Shown here: positions 1 through 7,555 of the stretch, piece after piece
How the letters are laid out: each line of letters opens with the position of its first letter
Position numbering within the stretch: the first letter of the stretch is position 1
NCBI GenBank assembly: GCA_028718265.1
Contig: JAQUMG010000004.1
Coordinates: forward strand, 1 to 28,464
Length of the DNA: 28,464 nt
Direction of reading: 5' to 3'
DNA from: Candidatus Omnitrophota bacterium
GTDB taxonomy: Bacteria; Omnitrophota; Koll11; JAHIPI01
Notes under the pieces: generated by a model
Seen by the model: the letters and a program-made list of their open reading frames with translations, nothing else
The model's database searches: none
What the model was told of the DNA's origin: nothing
Translations under genes and position numbers: made by a program

Positions 1-199
1 AATTCCGCGCGAAAACCCGGCGGTCAAAACAGTAACAGAATATTTTCATGCCGCCGATGCTTACGAGCGCGAATTGACCGATTTACTGGGGATAAAAGTC
101 GAAGGATTGCCTCCGGGGCACCGCTATCCGCTGCCGGATAACTGGCCGGCAGGGCAATATCCCCTGCGTAAAGATTGGAAGGAAGGTGAGCATGCATAA
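1..199 (+). CDS. NuoC/EchD/MbhK-like hydrogenase subunit, C-terminal fragment
   Basis: The reading frame starting at base 2 is open from the window edge to TAA at 197-199, giving about 65 residues; the start lies outside the window. The fragment contains AYERELTDLLGIKVEG, then LPDNW and a final PLRKDW. This is the usual ending of the 30-kDa NuoC-type subunit, which bridges the small and large subunits in complex I and in group 4 hydrogenases. Its last 8 bases overlap the likely ATG of the large-subunit gene, so the two are probably translationally coupled. The order NuoC-like, large subunit, NuoH-like, ferredoxin matches mbhKLMN. Family confident; exact name open. Confidence 0.85.
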   Translation, partial: IPRENPAVKTVTEYFHAADAYERELTDLLGIKVEGLPPGHRYPLPDNWPAGQYPLRKDWKEGEHA

Positions 200-1418
200 T
201 TCCGACGACGTAAAACTTCCGATAGGCCCCCAGCACCCTTCTCTTAAAGAGCCGGAAAGCTTTCTTATAACGTTAAGGGGCGAAAAAATAACTTCTGTCA
301 ATGTAAAGATCGGGTACAACCATCGCGGTATAGAAAAAGCATGCGAAGAGAGGACCTATACACAGGATCTCTATTTAATAGAAAGAGTATGCGGCATATG
401 TTCGCATTCTCACTCGACATGTTTCGTGCAGGCGGTCGAGGAGATAGCCGCCCTGGAAGTGCCGGCCCGCGCCCGGTATATACGGACGCTTATCGCGGAA
501 TTAGAAAGGATACACAGCCACCTTCTTTGGCTGGGAGTAGCCGGCCATGAAATAGGATTTGATACGCTTCTTATGTATACTTGGCGTGATCGCGAGATTG
601 TAATGGACTTACTGGCGACACTTACGGGAAACCGCGTGAATTACGGTATTAATACTATCGGCGGCGTGAGGCGTGATGTAACGGCGGAGCAGCTTAAAGA
701 AGTTTCAGAGGGCATTGATAAACTTGAAGAGAGCACAAAATATTTTATGGAGGTCGCGCAGGAAGAAGTGACCGTCGTAAAGAGATTGTCAGGGGTTGGA
801 ATTATCTCCTACGACAATGCCGTCAGATTGGGGACGGTAGGCCCTACGGCACGGGCATCGGGTATAAACCAGGATGTCAGACGCGACGATCCGTATATCG
901 CGTACGGAGAACTCGATTTCGATGTCATTACCGATAACCACAACGACGTCTACGGCCGCACATTAGTGCGCGTTAAAGAGCTGATGGAATCCTACAAGAT
1001 GATCCGTCAGATTATCAAAAATATGCCGGACGGGCCGATATCGGTAAAAGCGCCGCGAAAGATACCGCCGGGCGAAGCGGTGAGCCGTTATGAGGCTCCA
1101 CGGGGCGAAGACTTCCATTATGTAAGAGCCAACGGGACCGAAAAACCCGACAGAGTTAAGTTAAGGCCGCCGACGCTGGCAAATGTTCAGGCCGTTTCCA
1201 AAATGCTGGAAGCAGGTTATCTTGCGGATATGCCGATCGTCATCGCGGCGATAGACCCGTGTTTTTCGTGTACAGACAGAACGATAACCATAAATAATGC
1301 CGACACCAAAAAGAAAGAAACATTTATCTGGAATAAGATGCGCCTCATGGGCATCGAGTATTACCGGAAACGCGGTGTAGACTTTACGGAACTTAATAAA
1401 AGATTTTTCAGAGGTTAG
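192..1418 (+). CDS. Group 4 [NiFe] hydrogenase large (catalytic) subunit, EchE/MbhL/HycE type
   Basis: Catalytic subunit of a membrane-bound [NiFe] hydrogenase that couples ferredoxin oxidation to H2 formation. Both nickel-ligand pairs are intact: ERVCGICSHSHS (Cys67 and Cys70) and DPCFSCTDR (Cys357 and Cys360). These separate it from the Cys-less NuoD of complex I. A 45-residue tail follows DPCFSCTDR; in HycE-like enzymes such a tail is removed by a dedicated protease after nickel insertion, and a HycI-like protease is encoded at 2713. I chose ATG 192 (408 aa) because GGAAGG at 181-186 is well spaced from it; GTG 186 is an alternative that adds two residues. The N terminus has the family signature LPIGPQHPSLKEPE. 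Confidence 0.95.
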   Translation: MHNSDDVKLPIGPQHPSLKEPESFLITLRGEKITSVNVKIGYNHRGIEKACEERTYTQDLYLIERVCGICSHSHSTCFVQAVEEIAALEVPARARYIRTLIAELERIHSHLLWLGVAGHEIGFDTLLMYTWRDREIVMDLLATLTGNRVNYGINTIGGVRRDVTAEQLKEVSEGIDKLEESTKYFMEVAQEEVTVVKRLSGVGIISYDNAVRLGTVGPTARASGINQDVRRDDPYIAYGELDFDVITDNHNDVYGRTLVRVKELMESYKMIRQIIKNMPDGPISVKAPRKIPPGEAVSRYEAPRGEDFHYVRANGTEKPDRVKLRPPTLANVQAVSKMLEAGYLADMPIVIAAIDPCFSCTDRTITINNADTKKKETFIWNKMRLMGIEYYRKRGVDFTELNKRFFRG

Positions 1419-1422
1419 ACGG

Positions 1423-2373
1423 ATGGAAAATGTATTGGGCCAGATATTTAACATCTTGATATTTCCCGGCTTTCTGTTTTTAGCCGTTTTCGGGCTTGGT
1501 GTCGAATATATCGATAGAAAACTATATGCCAGGCTTCAGAACAGAGTGGGCCCTCCATGGTATCAGCCGTTCGCTGATTTTGTGAAACTTTTGGCGAAAG
1601 AAGACATTATACCCGAAGAAGCCGATGCCACCGTATTTAAAATGATGCCGGTTTTCGCAATTGCCGGTTCGGTCACAGCTTTTATGTGTATTCCTATATG
1701 GGGTGAACATGCTCTGTTTTCTTTTCAGGGCGATGTAATAGTGGTGCTTTATCTGCTCACCATACCGACTTTAGCGTATTTTCTAGGCGGCTGGTATTCA
1801 AGATCGGTATATTCCATGATAGGCGCGGTCAGGTCATTGACTCAGTTGTTTGCTTATGAAGTCCCGCTTTTTATGTGCATTCTCGCCGCGGCTCTCCTGG
1901 CAAATACGTGGTCGCTCAGCGAAATGATCGTTTTTTATTCGGAACACCCCGGTTTTTGGGTCTTCAACTTAATCGGGTTTGTAATCTCCTTACTGGCGCT
2001 GCTGGGCAAACTCGAGAGAACGCCGTTTGATATACCGGAAGCAGAAACCGAGATAGTAGCGGGCGTTTTCACCGAATACAGCGGGAGATTCCTCGCATTC
2101 TTCAGGATGGCGCTGGATATCGAGCTTGTCGTAGGAGCTTCTTTACTGGCTGCTGTTTTTCTGCCGTTCTGGTTTACGCCGTTTCCCGTCATAGGTTTTC
2201 TTGTATTCACGCTGAAAACTCTTTTTGTCGTAGTATTAGTTTGTTTGGCGCATGTAGTTTTCGCCCGTCTGCGTTTGGACCAGATGATTAATCTTTGCTG
2301 GAAATATTTTGCGCCGCTAGCCTTTCTGCAGATTTTGATAAACCTTTTCATTAAAGGAATGTTGGTGAGATGA
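1423..2373 (+). CDS. NuoH/EchB/MbhM-like membrane subunit of the hydrogenase
   Basis: Integral membrane subunit (316 aa) of the NuoH/HycD/EchB family, which anchors the hydrogenase arm and forms part of the ion-translocation path. The sequence has about eight hydrophobic segments. It carries family motifs: RKLYARLQNRVGPPWYQP near residues 32-49, KLLAKEDIIPEEAD, and an acidic loop with ERTPFDIPEAETEIVAG and EYSGRFLAFF around residues 198-228. It begins 4 bases after the large-subunit stop and its end overlaps the ferredoxin start (ATG 2370, TGA 2371-2373), so it is within the operon. Length and motifs are ordinary for the family. Confidence 0.93.
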   Translation: MENVLGQIFNILIFPGFLFLAVFGLGVEYIDRKLYARLQNRVGPPWYQPFADFVKLLAKEDIIPEEADATVFKMMPVFAIAGSVTAFMCIPIWGEHALFSFQGDVIVVLYLLTIPTLAYFLGGWYSRSVYSMIGAVRSLTQLFAYEVPLFMCILAAALLANTWSLSEMIVFYSEHPGFWVFNLIGFVISLLALLGKLERTPFDIPEAETEIVAGVFTEYSGRFLAFFRMALDIELVVGASLLAAVFLPFWFTPFPVIGFLVFTLKTLFVVVLVCLAHVVFARLRLDQMINLCWKYFAPLAFLQILINLFIKGMLVR

Positions 2374-2747
2374 TAAGACCCGGCAAAATGCTCAAGTTTA
2401 CGCTCAAGCATATTTTTAAGAAACCGGCTACAACGAAGTATCCGTATCCCCGTTCCGGTATGCCCAAAGGATTCAGGGGCAGGCTAAAATTTCGTCCGGA
2501 ATTATGCATCGGATGCAAATTGTGTATGAAGGATTGCCCGTCCGGAGCTATTACCATTAAGAAGGTGGGTGAAAAACAATTTGAAGCCGAGATAGATTTA
2601 GGCAGGTGCATATATTGCGCCCAGTGCGTCGATTCCTGCGTGAAAAAAGCGCTTGGATACACAGACCAGTTTGAACTTGCTCAGCTGGACCGCGAAAAAT
2701 TAAAGGTTGTCTATGGCACAGAACCTAAAGAAGGAACTAAAAAGTAA
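2370..2747 (+). CDS. 2[4Fe-4S] ferredoxin subunit of the hydrogenase (EchF/MbhN/NuoI-like)
   Basis: Polyferredoxin subunit (125 aa) that passes electrons from soluble ferredoxin towards the NiFe site. It has two four-cysteine cluster motifs, CIGCKLCMKDCP near residues 47-58 and CIYCAQCVDSC near residues 78-88. The N-terminal stretch is basic (MIRPGKMLKFTLKHIFKKP), as in NuoI-type subunits that lie on the membrane arm. The start overlaps the stop of the NuoH-like gene as ATGA, and the 3' end overlaps the protease gene by 35 bases. The C-terminal extension after the second cluster is short and charged. Confidence 0.93.
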   Translation: MIRPGKMLKFTLKHIFKKPATTKYPYPRSGMPKGFRGRLKFRPELCIGCKLCMKDCPSGAITIKKVGEKQFEAEIDLGRCIYCAQCVDSCVKKALGYTDQFELAQLDREKLKVVYGTEPKEGTKK

Positions 2748-3225
2748 ACTTTCCGGCGCGGCAAGAGTGGCCATACTCGGTATCGGATCGCAGTTAAAAG
2801 GCGATGACGCCGCCGGCATACTGATCGCTGACGGCCTGCGGAAATCCCTGGCACCCGCCGGAGACGGAAAAAATCCCAAAAGAACCGAAGCAGGAATTTT
2901 TATAGGCGGTACTGCCCCCGAGAACATCACGGGCGAAATCAAAAGATTCAGCCCGTCACACCTTATAATAATAGATGCCGCAGATATGGATGGCGTGCCC
3001 GGCGAGATAAGATTGATAGATCCGGAGCATATAGGCGGAATATCCTTCAGTACGCACAATCTTCCGGCTAACATGCTGATAGAATACCTGAAGCAGTTTT
3101 TAAAATGCGAAGTGATAATTATAGGCATTCAGCCTAAGTCCATAGAATTCGGTAAAGAACTTTCAGCCGAGATGACAAAATCCGCGAAATTACTGTCGGA
3201 TATGCTCCTGGATGTTTTAAGATAA
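2713..3225 (+). CDS. hycI: Hydrogenase maturation endopeptidase (HycI-like)
   Basis: Nickel-dependent endopeptidase (170 aa from ATG 2713) predicted to cut the C-terminal tail of the large subunit once the NiFe centre is complete. The N terminus has the family glycine and aspartate motif ILGIGSQLKGDDAAG with Asp31/Asp32. Asp88 (LIIIDAAD) and His115 (STHNLP) match the three nickel-ligand positions known for HycI (Asp, Asp, His). Compared with the common GIGN, Ser replaces Asn. Start: AAAGG at 2702-2706 is six bases before ATG 2713; TTG 2707 is less likely. The gene overlaps the ferredoxin gene by 35 bases, which supports coexpression with its substrate. Confidence 0.9.
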   Translation: MAQNLKKELKSKLSGAARVAILGIGSQLKGDDAAGILIADGLRKSLAPAGDGKNPKRTEAGIFIGGTAPENITGEIKRFSPSHLIIIDAADMDGVPGEIRLIDPEHIGGISFSTHNLPANMLIEYLKQFLKCEVIIIGIQPKSIEFGKELSAEMTKSAKLLSDMLLDVLR

Positions 3226-3244
3226 GACAGGCGGAATATCTCTC

Positions 3245-3273
3245 TTTACAGCTCCTGAGGAATTTGATATACT
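3245..3273 (+). promoter_or_regulatory. Sigma-70-type promoter for tRNA-Arg/tadA
   Basis: TTTACA at 3245-3250 and TATACT at 3268-3273 are separated by exactly 17 bases, close to the sigma-70 consensus. Transcription would begin near 3280, a few bases before the tRNA at 3288. It could serve tRNA-Arg, tadA and, before the element inserted, tRNA-Ser. Confidence 0.75.
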
Positions 3274-3287
3274 GACCGTGCAAATAC

Positions 3288-3364
3288 GTGCCTGTAACTC
3301 AGTTGGATAGAGTACTTGGCTACGAACCAAGGTGTCGCAGGTTCAACTCCTGCCAGGCACGCCA
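3288..3364 (+). tRNA. tRNA-Arg (anticodon ACG)
   Basis: 77-nt tRNA with encoded CCA. The acceptor stem pairs GTGCCTG (3288-3294) with CAGGCAC (3354-3360), followed by G and CCA. The anticodon stem CTTGG/CCAAG encloses CTACGAA, so the anticodon is ACG. The T arm has GCAGG, GTTCAACT and CCTGC-type pairing. ACG is the bacterial tRNA whose A34 is converted to inosine by TadA, encoded 100 bases downstream. Confidence 0.97.
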
Positions 3365-3426
3365 ATCCCGCCGAAGGCGGGATTGATCCTGAGCGCGCGT
3401 AATGACGCGACGAATAGAAGCGTCAT
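3363..3426 (+). repeat. Two hairpins between tRNA-Arg and tadA
   Basis: First hairpin: CAATCCCGCC (3363-3372), loop GAA, GGCGGGATTG (3376-3385), a perfect 10-bp stem that uses the last CA of the tRNA CCA. Second: ATGACGC (3402-3408) and GCGTCAT (3420-3426) with an 11-base loop. Neither is followed by a T run. They may act as processing sites or partial attenuators between tRNA and mRNA, or be a dispersed palindromic element. Confidence 0.6.
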
Positions 3427-3467
3427 AGCGCAGCGAAGGACCTTGTCAGTCACGTCGCCAAAAATTT

Positions 3468-3920
3468 ATGAAATTAGCCCACACATACTATATGCAGGAA
3501 GCGCTGAAAGAGGCCGTCAAGGCTTTTGAGCGCGACGAAGTACCCGTAGGTGCCGTCATTGTTTATAAAAATAAGATTATAGCGCGCGCTTATAACCAGA
3601 TAATAACCCTTAAAGATCCCACTGCCCATGCCGAGATGGTAGCCATTACCCAGGCAGCAGATTACCTCAGGAATGAAAGATTGATAAATTGCTCTCTCTA
3701 TGTTACAATAGAACCCTGCCCGATGTGCGCCGGTGCCTCTGTGCTTGCCAGAATAGAAAAAATCATATATGGCGCTGATGATCCTAAATCCGGGGCATGC
3801 GGCTCTGTTGTCGATATAGCAAATAATAAGAAATTAAATCACAGGATAAAAGTAATAAGCGGTATTTTAAAAGAAGACTGCGCTTCATTGTTGAAGGATT
3901 TTTTTAGAAAAAAACGATAA
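3468..3920 (+). CDS. tadA: tRNA-specific adenosine deaminase TadA
   Basis: Zinc deaminase (150 aa) that converts A34 of tRNA-Arg(ACG) to inosine so that one tRNA reads CGU, CGC and CGA. The zinc and catalytic motifs are complete: HAE at residues 54-56 (His zinc ligand, Glu proton shuttle) and PCPMC at 83-87 (Cys84 and Cys87 ligands). Length is typical for bacterial TadA. It lies downstream of its own substrate tRNA. Its stop codon (3918-3920) directly abuts the first base of the tRNA-Ser 5' half, with no spacer. No strong ribosome binding site is visible before ATG 3468. Confidence 0.96.
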   Translation: MKLAHTYYMQEALKEAVKAFERDEVPVGAVIVYKNKIIARAYNQIITLKDPTAHAEMVAITQAADYLRNERLINCSLYVTIEPCPMCAGASVLARIEKIIYGADDPKSGACGSVVDIANNKKLNHRIKVISGILKEDCASLLKDFFRKKR

Positions 3921-3961
3921 GGAGAGGTTGCCTAGTCCGGTTTAAGGCAGCGGTTTGCTAA
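3921..3961 (+). pseudogene. attL: 5' half of the tRNA-Ser(GCU) gene cut off by the element
   Basis: These 41 bases equal bases 19523-19563, the 5' part of the intact tRNA-Ser: acceptor 5' strand GGAGAGG, the D arm, and the anticodon arm up to GCGGTTTGCTAA. After 3961 the sequence diverges (GCCAGCCCG instead of ACCGCC), so the anticodon stem cannot close and no tRNA can form. This copy keeps the host promoter and tadA context, so a truncated 5' tRNA half is probably still transcribed. Confidence 0.95.
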
Positions 3962-4083
3962 GCCAGCCCGTCGGAAAATCACAAGTTATTGATTCTGTTG
4001 TAATTACAAGCAGCAGTAATAAGTTGCGTAAAAATTATTTGTGCAATGAATAACAGCCATTGACAGCGTGTGATGACTATTAT

Positions 4084-4101
4084 TAGCACAAAAATAGCAC
4101 A
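4084..4101 (+). promoter_or_regulatory. Candidate integrase arm-type sites (left)
   Basis: TAGCACA occurs at 4084-4090 and 4095-4101, an 11-bp period, about 123 bp inside the left att core. The same pair with the same period and orientation lies near the right end (19432-19449). Paired direct repeats near both ends are the known layout of tyrosine-integrase arm sites. A run of eight G follows at 4102-4109. Confidence 0.6.
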
Positions 4102-4231
4102 GGGGGGGGTCAAATTACGCAGCGTCGTTTATTAATATGAAATACACCCTACAATACCTATCTTTGCCACTTACCACCGCAATAAACAAGCCCTAAACGT
4201 AAAAGAACAGTATTTTTATGCCCTTTTAAAA

Positions 4232-4260
4232 TTGACTTATATCCTCCGACGTAGTAAGAT
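4232..4260 (+). promoter_or_regulatory. Sigma-70-type promoter inside the element's left end
   Basis: TTGACT (4232-4237) and TAAGAT (4255-4260) are spaced by 17 bases. The predicted transcript starts near 4267 and meets a terminator at 4315-4350, giving an RNA of roughly 80 nt. Confidence 0.6.
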
Positions 4261-4288
4261 TAAGAAGTAAGCAGCTGAGGGAGGGGAT

Positions 4289-4309
4289 ATGGAGTTTGAA
4301 ATAGAGTGA
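4289..4309 (+). CDS. Micro-ORF (6 codons) with a strong ribosome binding site
   Basis: GAGGGAGGGG at 4277-4286 precedes ATG 4289, which opens MEFEIE followed by TGA at 4307-4309. It lies between a promoter and an intrinsic terminator. It could be a leader peptide of an attenuator, a regulatory small RNA in which the ATG is incidental, or the remnant of a gene deleted internally. No homologue is recognisable at this length. Confidence 0.35.
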   Translation: MEFEIE

Positions 4310-4314
4310 ATTTT

Positions 4315-4350
4315 AAGCAACTTGTATGTAGCAGGTTGCTTTTTTATTTT
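4315..4350 (+). terminator. Intrinsic terminator
   Basis: AGCAAC (4316-4321) pairs with GTTGCT (4335-4340), with a further A-T closing pair and a 13-base loop, and runs into TTTTTATTTT (4341-4350). This is a classical rho-independent terminator. It ends the short transcript from 4267 and also insulates the cargo genes from tadA read-through. Confidence 0.8.
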
Positions 4351-4389
4351 ATGATCTAAGAGTACAAGGAGCTATGGATAACAAGAAAC

Positions 4390-4752
4390 ATGAAAGACCT
4401 GTTTAAGCACCTTAGAATATTTTTTGGCGTTGCACTTCTTTTTTATTTCATAACACTGCTAACAGTTATTTTTAAAGAAAAAAGCATCAATATCTTATTA
4501 ACTGGGAAATTCTTATGTGATTTATTCAAAATTTTATTTGTGTTTTTAATATTTTTTATAGTTTATTTTATATGTCAGTTAATATCAGTGGGAATTACTA
4601 AGAAATGGTTCTATCCGACATTTCTTGCATTTTTTCCTTTTATCGATTTTGCTTATGAGTATGATAAAAAAGATGTAATATTTACTTTTATCTTTTCAGT
4701 TATGATCATTGCAGTATCCGTCTTTCTCTATGCAGTAGGTGTAAATATTTAA
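4390..4752 (+). CDS. Small integral membrane protein, unrecognised
   Basis: 120 residues with three clear hydrophobic segments (about 10-28, 45-68 and 96-116) and a polar loop FAYEYDKKD before the last. Not recognised. The start codon lacks its own close ribosome binding site. AAGGAG at 4367-4372 is nearer to ATG 4374 of a ten-residue frame that overlaps this gene, so re-initiation or coupling is plausible. It opens a run of co-oriented envelope genes that continues to 11839. Confidence 0.65.
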   Translation: MKDLFKHLRIFFGVALLFYFITLLTVIFKEKSINILLTGKFLCDLFKILFVFLIFFIVYFICQLISVGITKKWFYPTFLAFFPFIDFAYEYDKKDVIFTFIFSVMIIAVSVFLYAVGVNI

Positions 4753-4769
4753 CTATAAGAGGTGGATAA

Positions 4770-6068
4770 ATGAAGAAAACAGTATTTATTATGACAATTA
4801 TGGTTTTAGCGTCGCAGTTGCCCATCTTAGCACAAGAAAAAATTGTAGAACAAAGCGATCATGTTCAATATGGTGTTCGTTTATATAGAGGTTCGTTACC
4901 CGTAGGCGTTGATTACAAAGTAATAGGCCCAGTGGAGTTTGAGCAAGGAAGAGGCACCCACAAACAGGGCATGGATATGTTGCTTGCTACTGCTAGGTTG
5001 AAAGGTGCCAATGCGGTACTAAATGCTAGAAACAAGAAGGATAAGTATATAGGAGAAGCCGTCTACATCAATACTTTTCCCGATGTGTATAGTGAAGAAG
5101 ATTTCAAAAATTTTAAAGGTCAAAAAGAATGTGAAAGTTCAAGAACATTTGATTTTCCCATGAGGGATGTATTTAATGTTATAAAAATTAGCTTAGACCA
5201 AGAGCTTGAAGAATTTTCGCAACTAGATATGCAAAAGGGGATTATTGAAACAAAACCCATAGAAGTTCCAAATGGCATGACGGATGGATTATTACCAGGT
5301 CCGTATCCAGTGCGTAAGATTGTAATTACTCTAATTCCATTAGATGCAAATAGGACAGAAGTTAATACTAAATACGAATATTTAAAAGGGAAGCCGTGGA
5401 GCAGGTTATTTTTGCAAAATAGTAACAATAAGTTTTTTGATAGTATTCAGGCAAAATTAGAAACTGACGGTAAAGGAAAATATAAATTTAAACCCTTAGA
5501 AAGTCTAAACATTAATGAAGGTGCTAAATCTATGGCAGGTAAATCATGCACCGTGCACGCTCGTTTAATTCTGGATAAAAAGCTTGCCAAGCAATATGTT
5601 GGTTTTGATCCTTTGCGTGTTCAGATGGTGCCGATTTATTGCAAAGTTAACGCTGAAGAGCCTATAGTCATTTCCTTAGATGGTATAACACTGCAAGATG
5701 CAAATGATAATGTATATACAGCGGGGAAACTTTTTGATGTTATTGAGAAGATTGAAAAGAAAACCTCAGCAAGTAATGCTGGAAATTATGCTATGCTTGG
5801 CGTTGGTGGTATGATTGGTGGTATGGCTGGAGAGGCTATCGGTGGAGCAGGACCCATAGACCAATCTTTTATGGCAATTGTAAAATATGAATTACAAAAG
5901 AGATGTTTTAAATCATGCCAGATTAATAAGGGTGAAACAGAAGAAGGTGCACTTATATTCAGTGTACCAAAAGAAGTAATCGAAACAGCTTCGAATTATA
6001 ATCTTATTTTGACTGTGCGTAGTTTAGACAATGTCGACATAGAAAAAATTAACATACTTATTAACTAA
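4770..6068 (+). CDS. Exported protein with a YbjQ-like N-terminal domain and glycine-zipper segment
   Basis: 432 residues. Residues 1-21 form a signal peptide (hydrophobic core FIMTIMVLASQLPILA) without a lipobox. Residues about 70-105 contain MLLATARLKGANAVLNAR, which resembles the conserved helix of YbjQ-like proteins; this is family resemblance only. A middle region (about 125-240) has alternating beta-type sequence, and residues about 345-372 contain a glycine-rich stretch, GVGGMIGGMAGEAIGG, of glycine-zipper type that could enter a membrane. GAGGTGG at 4759-4765 is a good ribosome binding site. Function unknown; likely periplasmic or outer-membrane associated. Confidence 0.75.
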   Translation: MKKTVFIMTIMVLASQLPILAQEKIVEQSDHVQYGVRLYRGSLPVGVDYKVIGPVEFEQGRGTHKQGMDMLLATARLKGANAVLNARNKKDKYIGEAVYINTFPDVYSEEDFKNFKGQKECESSRTFDFPMRDVFNVIKISLDQELEEFSQLDMQKGIIETKPIEVPNGMTDGLLPGPYPVRKIVITLIPLDANRTEVNTKYEYLKGKPWSRLFLQNSNNKFFDSIQAKLETDGKGKYKFKPLESLNINEGAKSMAGKSCTVHARLILDKKLAKQYVGFDPLRVQMVPIYCKVNAEEPIVISLDGITLQDANDNVYTAGKLFDVIEKIEKKTSASNAGNYAMLGVGGMIGGMAGEAIGGAGPIDQSFMAIVKYELQKRCFKSCQINKGETEEGALIFSVPKEVIETASNYNLILTVRSLDNVDIEKINILIN

Positions 6069-6088
6069 ATTTCATAAAACCAAAAGAT

Positions 6089-6805
6089 ATGATAAGAAAA
6101 ACCATTATTGCAGGAATGACAACTTGTTTGCTTACGTGTTCTTACATTGCATTTGCGATGGATATTACAACTTCTATGGGTGATAATTTTGATATTAGTT
6201 TTCCATCCAAGGGGCAGGGTTATGTAGTTTGGCCAAGTGGCATAATAAAGATTGTTAATAATAATTTTTTGATGTATATAAGACCTGCTAATCGGATATA
6301 TAAATCTGTAGATGAATATTTTATATTTTGGCAGTATAAAAAACAGATTTTTAATGATAAATTAATAATTTCCGAACGATATTATCCTGAAAATACAAGT
6401 TTAAGGCCTAACTATTTCTATATTGAAGTAGTTATTGTGCCTAAAAAAGAAGGTTTTACATTTAATCCAATGCAAATTTATGTAGATAAAGATGATAAAC
6501 GCTATGCTTCAGTAAGATATATATGGCCAGAAGGCGAGTTGGATAACATCTATCCCTTTAGCGAAGAACTATTTTTTCTCAACGAAGACGAGCGTTCCGC
6601 CGACAAGGAGAGATTCGACCAAATAGATATACAATTGCTGACGAAAGAAAAGACAGGATTCGCTGTTCGATTTGATGTTCTTATGCCGATGCCAGGTGAT
6701 CGCTTTGGAATAAAAATTGAAGGGCTAAAATACCATAACGAGCAGGTTGAAATCCCCACTCTTATCTACGACAAGAAAAAAATATTTGAACGCGGGCGAT
6801 TTTAA
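6089..6805 (+). CDS. Exported protein, unrecognised
   Basis: 238 residues with an N-terminal signal peptide (about 1-23, IIAGMTTCLLTCSYIAFA, then MDITTS). The mature part is rich in aromatic residues and beta-type alternation, with no motif I recognise. It begins 20 bases after the preceding stop and is followed at 53 bases by a lipoprotein gene, so the three exported proteins are probably one operon. The ribosome binding site before ATG 6089 is weak. Confidence 0.7.
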   Translation: MIRKTIIAGMTTCLLTCSYIAFAMDITTSMGDNFDISFPSKGQGYVVWPSGIIKIVNNNFLMYIRPANRIYKSVDEYFIFWQYKKQIFNDKLIISERYYPENTSLRPNYFYIEVVIVPKKEGFTFNPMQIYVDKDDKRYASVRYIWPEGELDNIYPFSEELFFLNEDERSADKERFDQIDIQLLTKEKTGFAVRFDVLMPMPGDRFGIKIEGLKYHNEQVEIPTLIYDKKKIFERGRF

Positions 6806-6857
6806 AGAAGCGAAATCTGTAGAGAGTGGCTAGTATATTGCAAGGGCAAGATAATCT

Positions 6858-7424
6858 ATGAAAAAATATTTGAGGCAGAGTGTTATTATTTTTGGCGCGT
6901 TTTTTATTATAGCATTTTTATCCGCTTGTGCATCCGACACGCTAAAGCCATTTTTAAAATATTCACCGATTACTCCATCCTCATTATCCAACAACATTAC
7001 TATTCAAGTTTCGCAATTCGCAGATACAAGGTCCGAGGATATTATTGGAAATATAAGGGATAATCATGGTAACAAAACAGCAGATGTTGTTACCGATACA
7101 AATATATCGGAATGGGTCACTGATGCAGTAAAATCGGAATTAAAGAATGCTGGTTATACGATCGTAGAAGAAAAAGCGATGTGTACAATTAGTGGTGAAG
7201 TTTTAAAAGTGTGCTGCGATGTTTCGCCTTATTATGAAGGCGAGGTAAGGTTAAAAGTTACGGTAAAGAAAGACAATAATACGCTATTCGATAAGATGTA
7301 TTCTGGCAGAGTTACTGATTTAAATTGGGGTTCTACTGCCAAAAGTTGCGGGATTATTTTGGAGCGGTCGCTACAGCAGGCAATGCATCGGATTGTTACT
7401 GATGTTAAAAGTGCATTAAGGTGA
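6858..7424 (+). CDS. Lipoprotein, possibly YajG-like
   Basis: 188 residues. The signal peptide ends in the lipobox LSAC with Cys24, so the mature protein should be lipid-anchored. After a proline and serine-rich linker, the domain includes ITIQVSQFADTR, then WVTDAVKSELKNAGY and a repeated beta pattern (ISGEVLKV, EVRLKVTVKK). This layout resembles YajG-type and related envelope lipoproteins that bind partners in the periplasm; I cannot assign a substrate. Three cysteines (KVCCD, KSCG) are extra to the lipid anchor. Confidence 0.75.
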   Translation: MKKYLRQSVIIFGAFFIIAFLSACASDTLKPFLKYSPITPSSLSNNITIQVSQFADTRSEDIIGNIRDNHGNKTADVVTDTNISEWVTDAVKSELKNAGYTIVEEKAMCTISGEVLKVCCDVSPYYEGEVRLKVTVKKDNNTLFDKMYSGRVTDLNWGSTAKSCGIILERSLQQAMHRIVTDVKSALR

Positions 7425-7555
7425 TAAAGGGAAAAAGTGATATCCAAGGAGAGTATTGATATTTAAGTAGGATCTTAAATGGCAGAATGCAAGCATTCGC
7501 TTTGAATAACGCAAGAATGTTTTCACACATTCTTTAAAATAAATGAGGAGTACGT

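Larger units (their letters stand above)
3962..4389. other. Left-end non-coding region of the element
   Basis: 428 bases without a conventional gene. It holds the arm-type repeats, a G8 run, the promoter/micro-ORF/terminator unit, and a second small reading frame (ATG 4374 to TAA 4406, ten residues) behind AAGGAG. That frame overlaps the start of the 4390 gene and may set its translation. The stretch 4110-4230 shows nothing I can assign. Confidence 0.6.

Noticed and set aside
3332..3529. A 65-residue frame spanning the tRNA-Arg 3' end and the tadA start.
   Set aside because: It encodes tRNA and hairpin sequence and overlaps tadA in another frame.
4102..4109. G8 tract as a phase-variation switch.
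   Set aside because: It is outside any supported gene or promoter spacer; it may be a sequencing-prone homopolymer.
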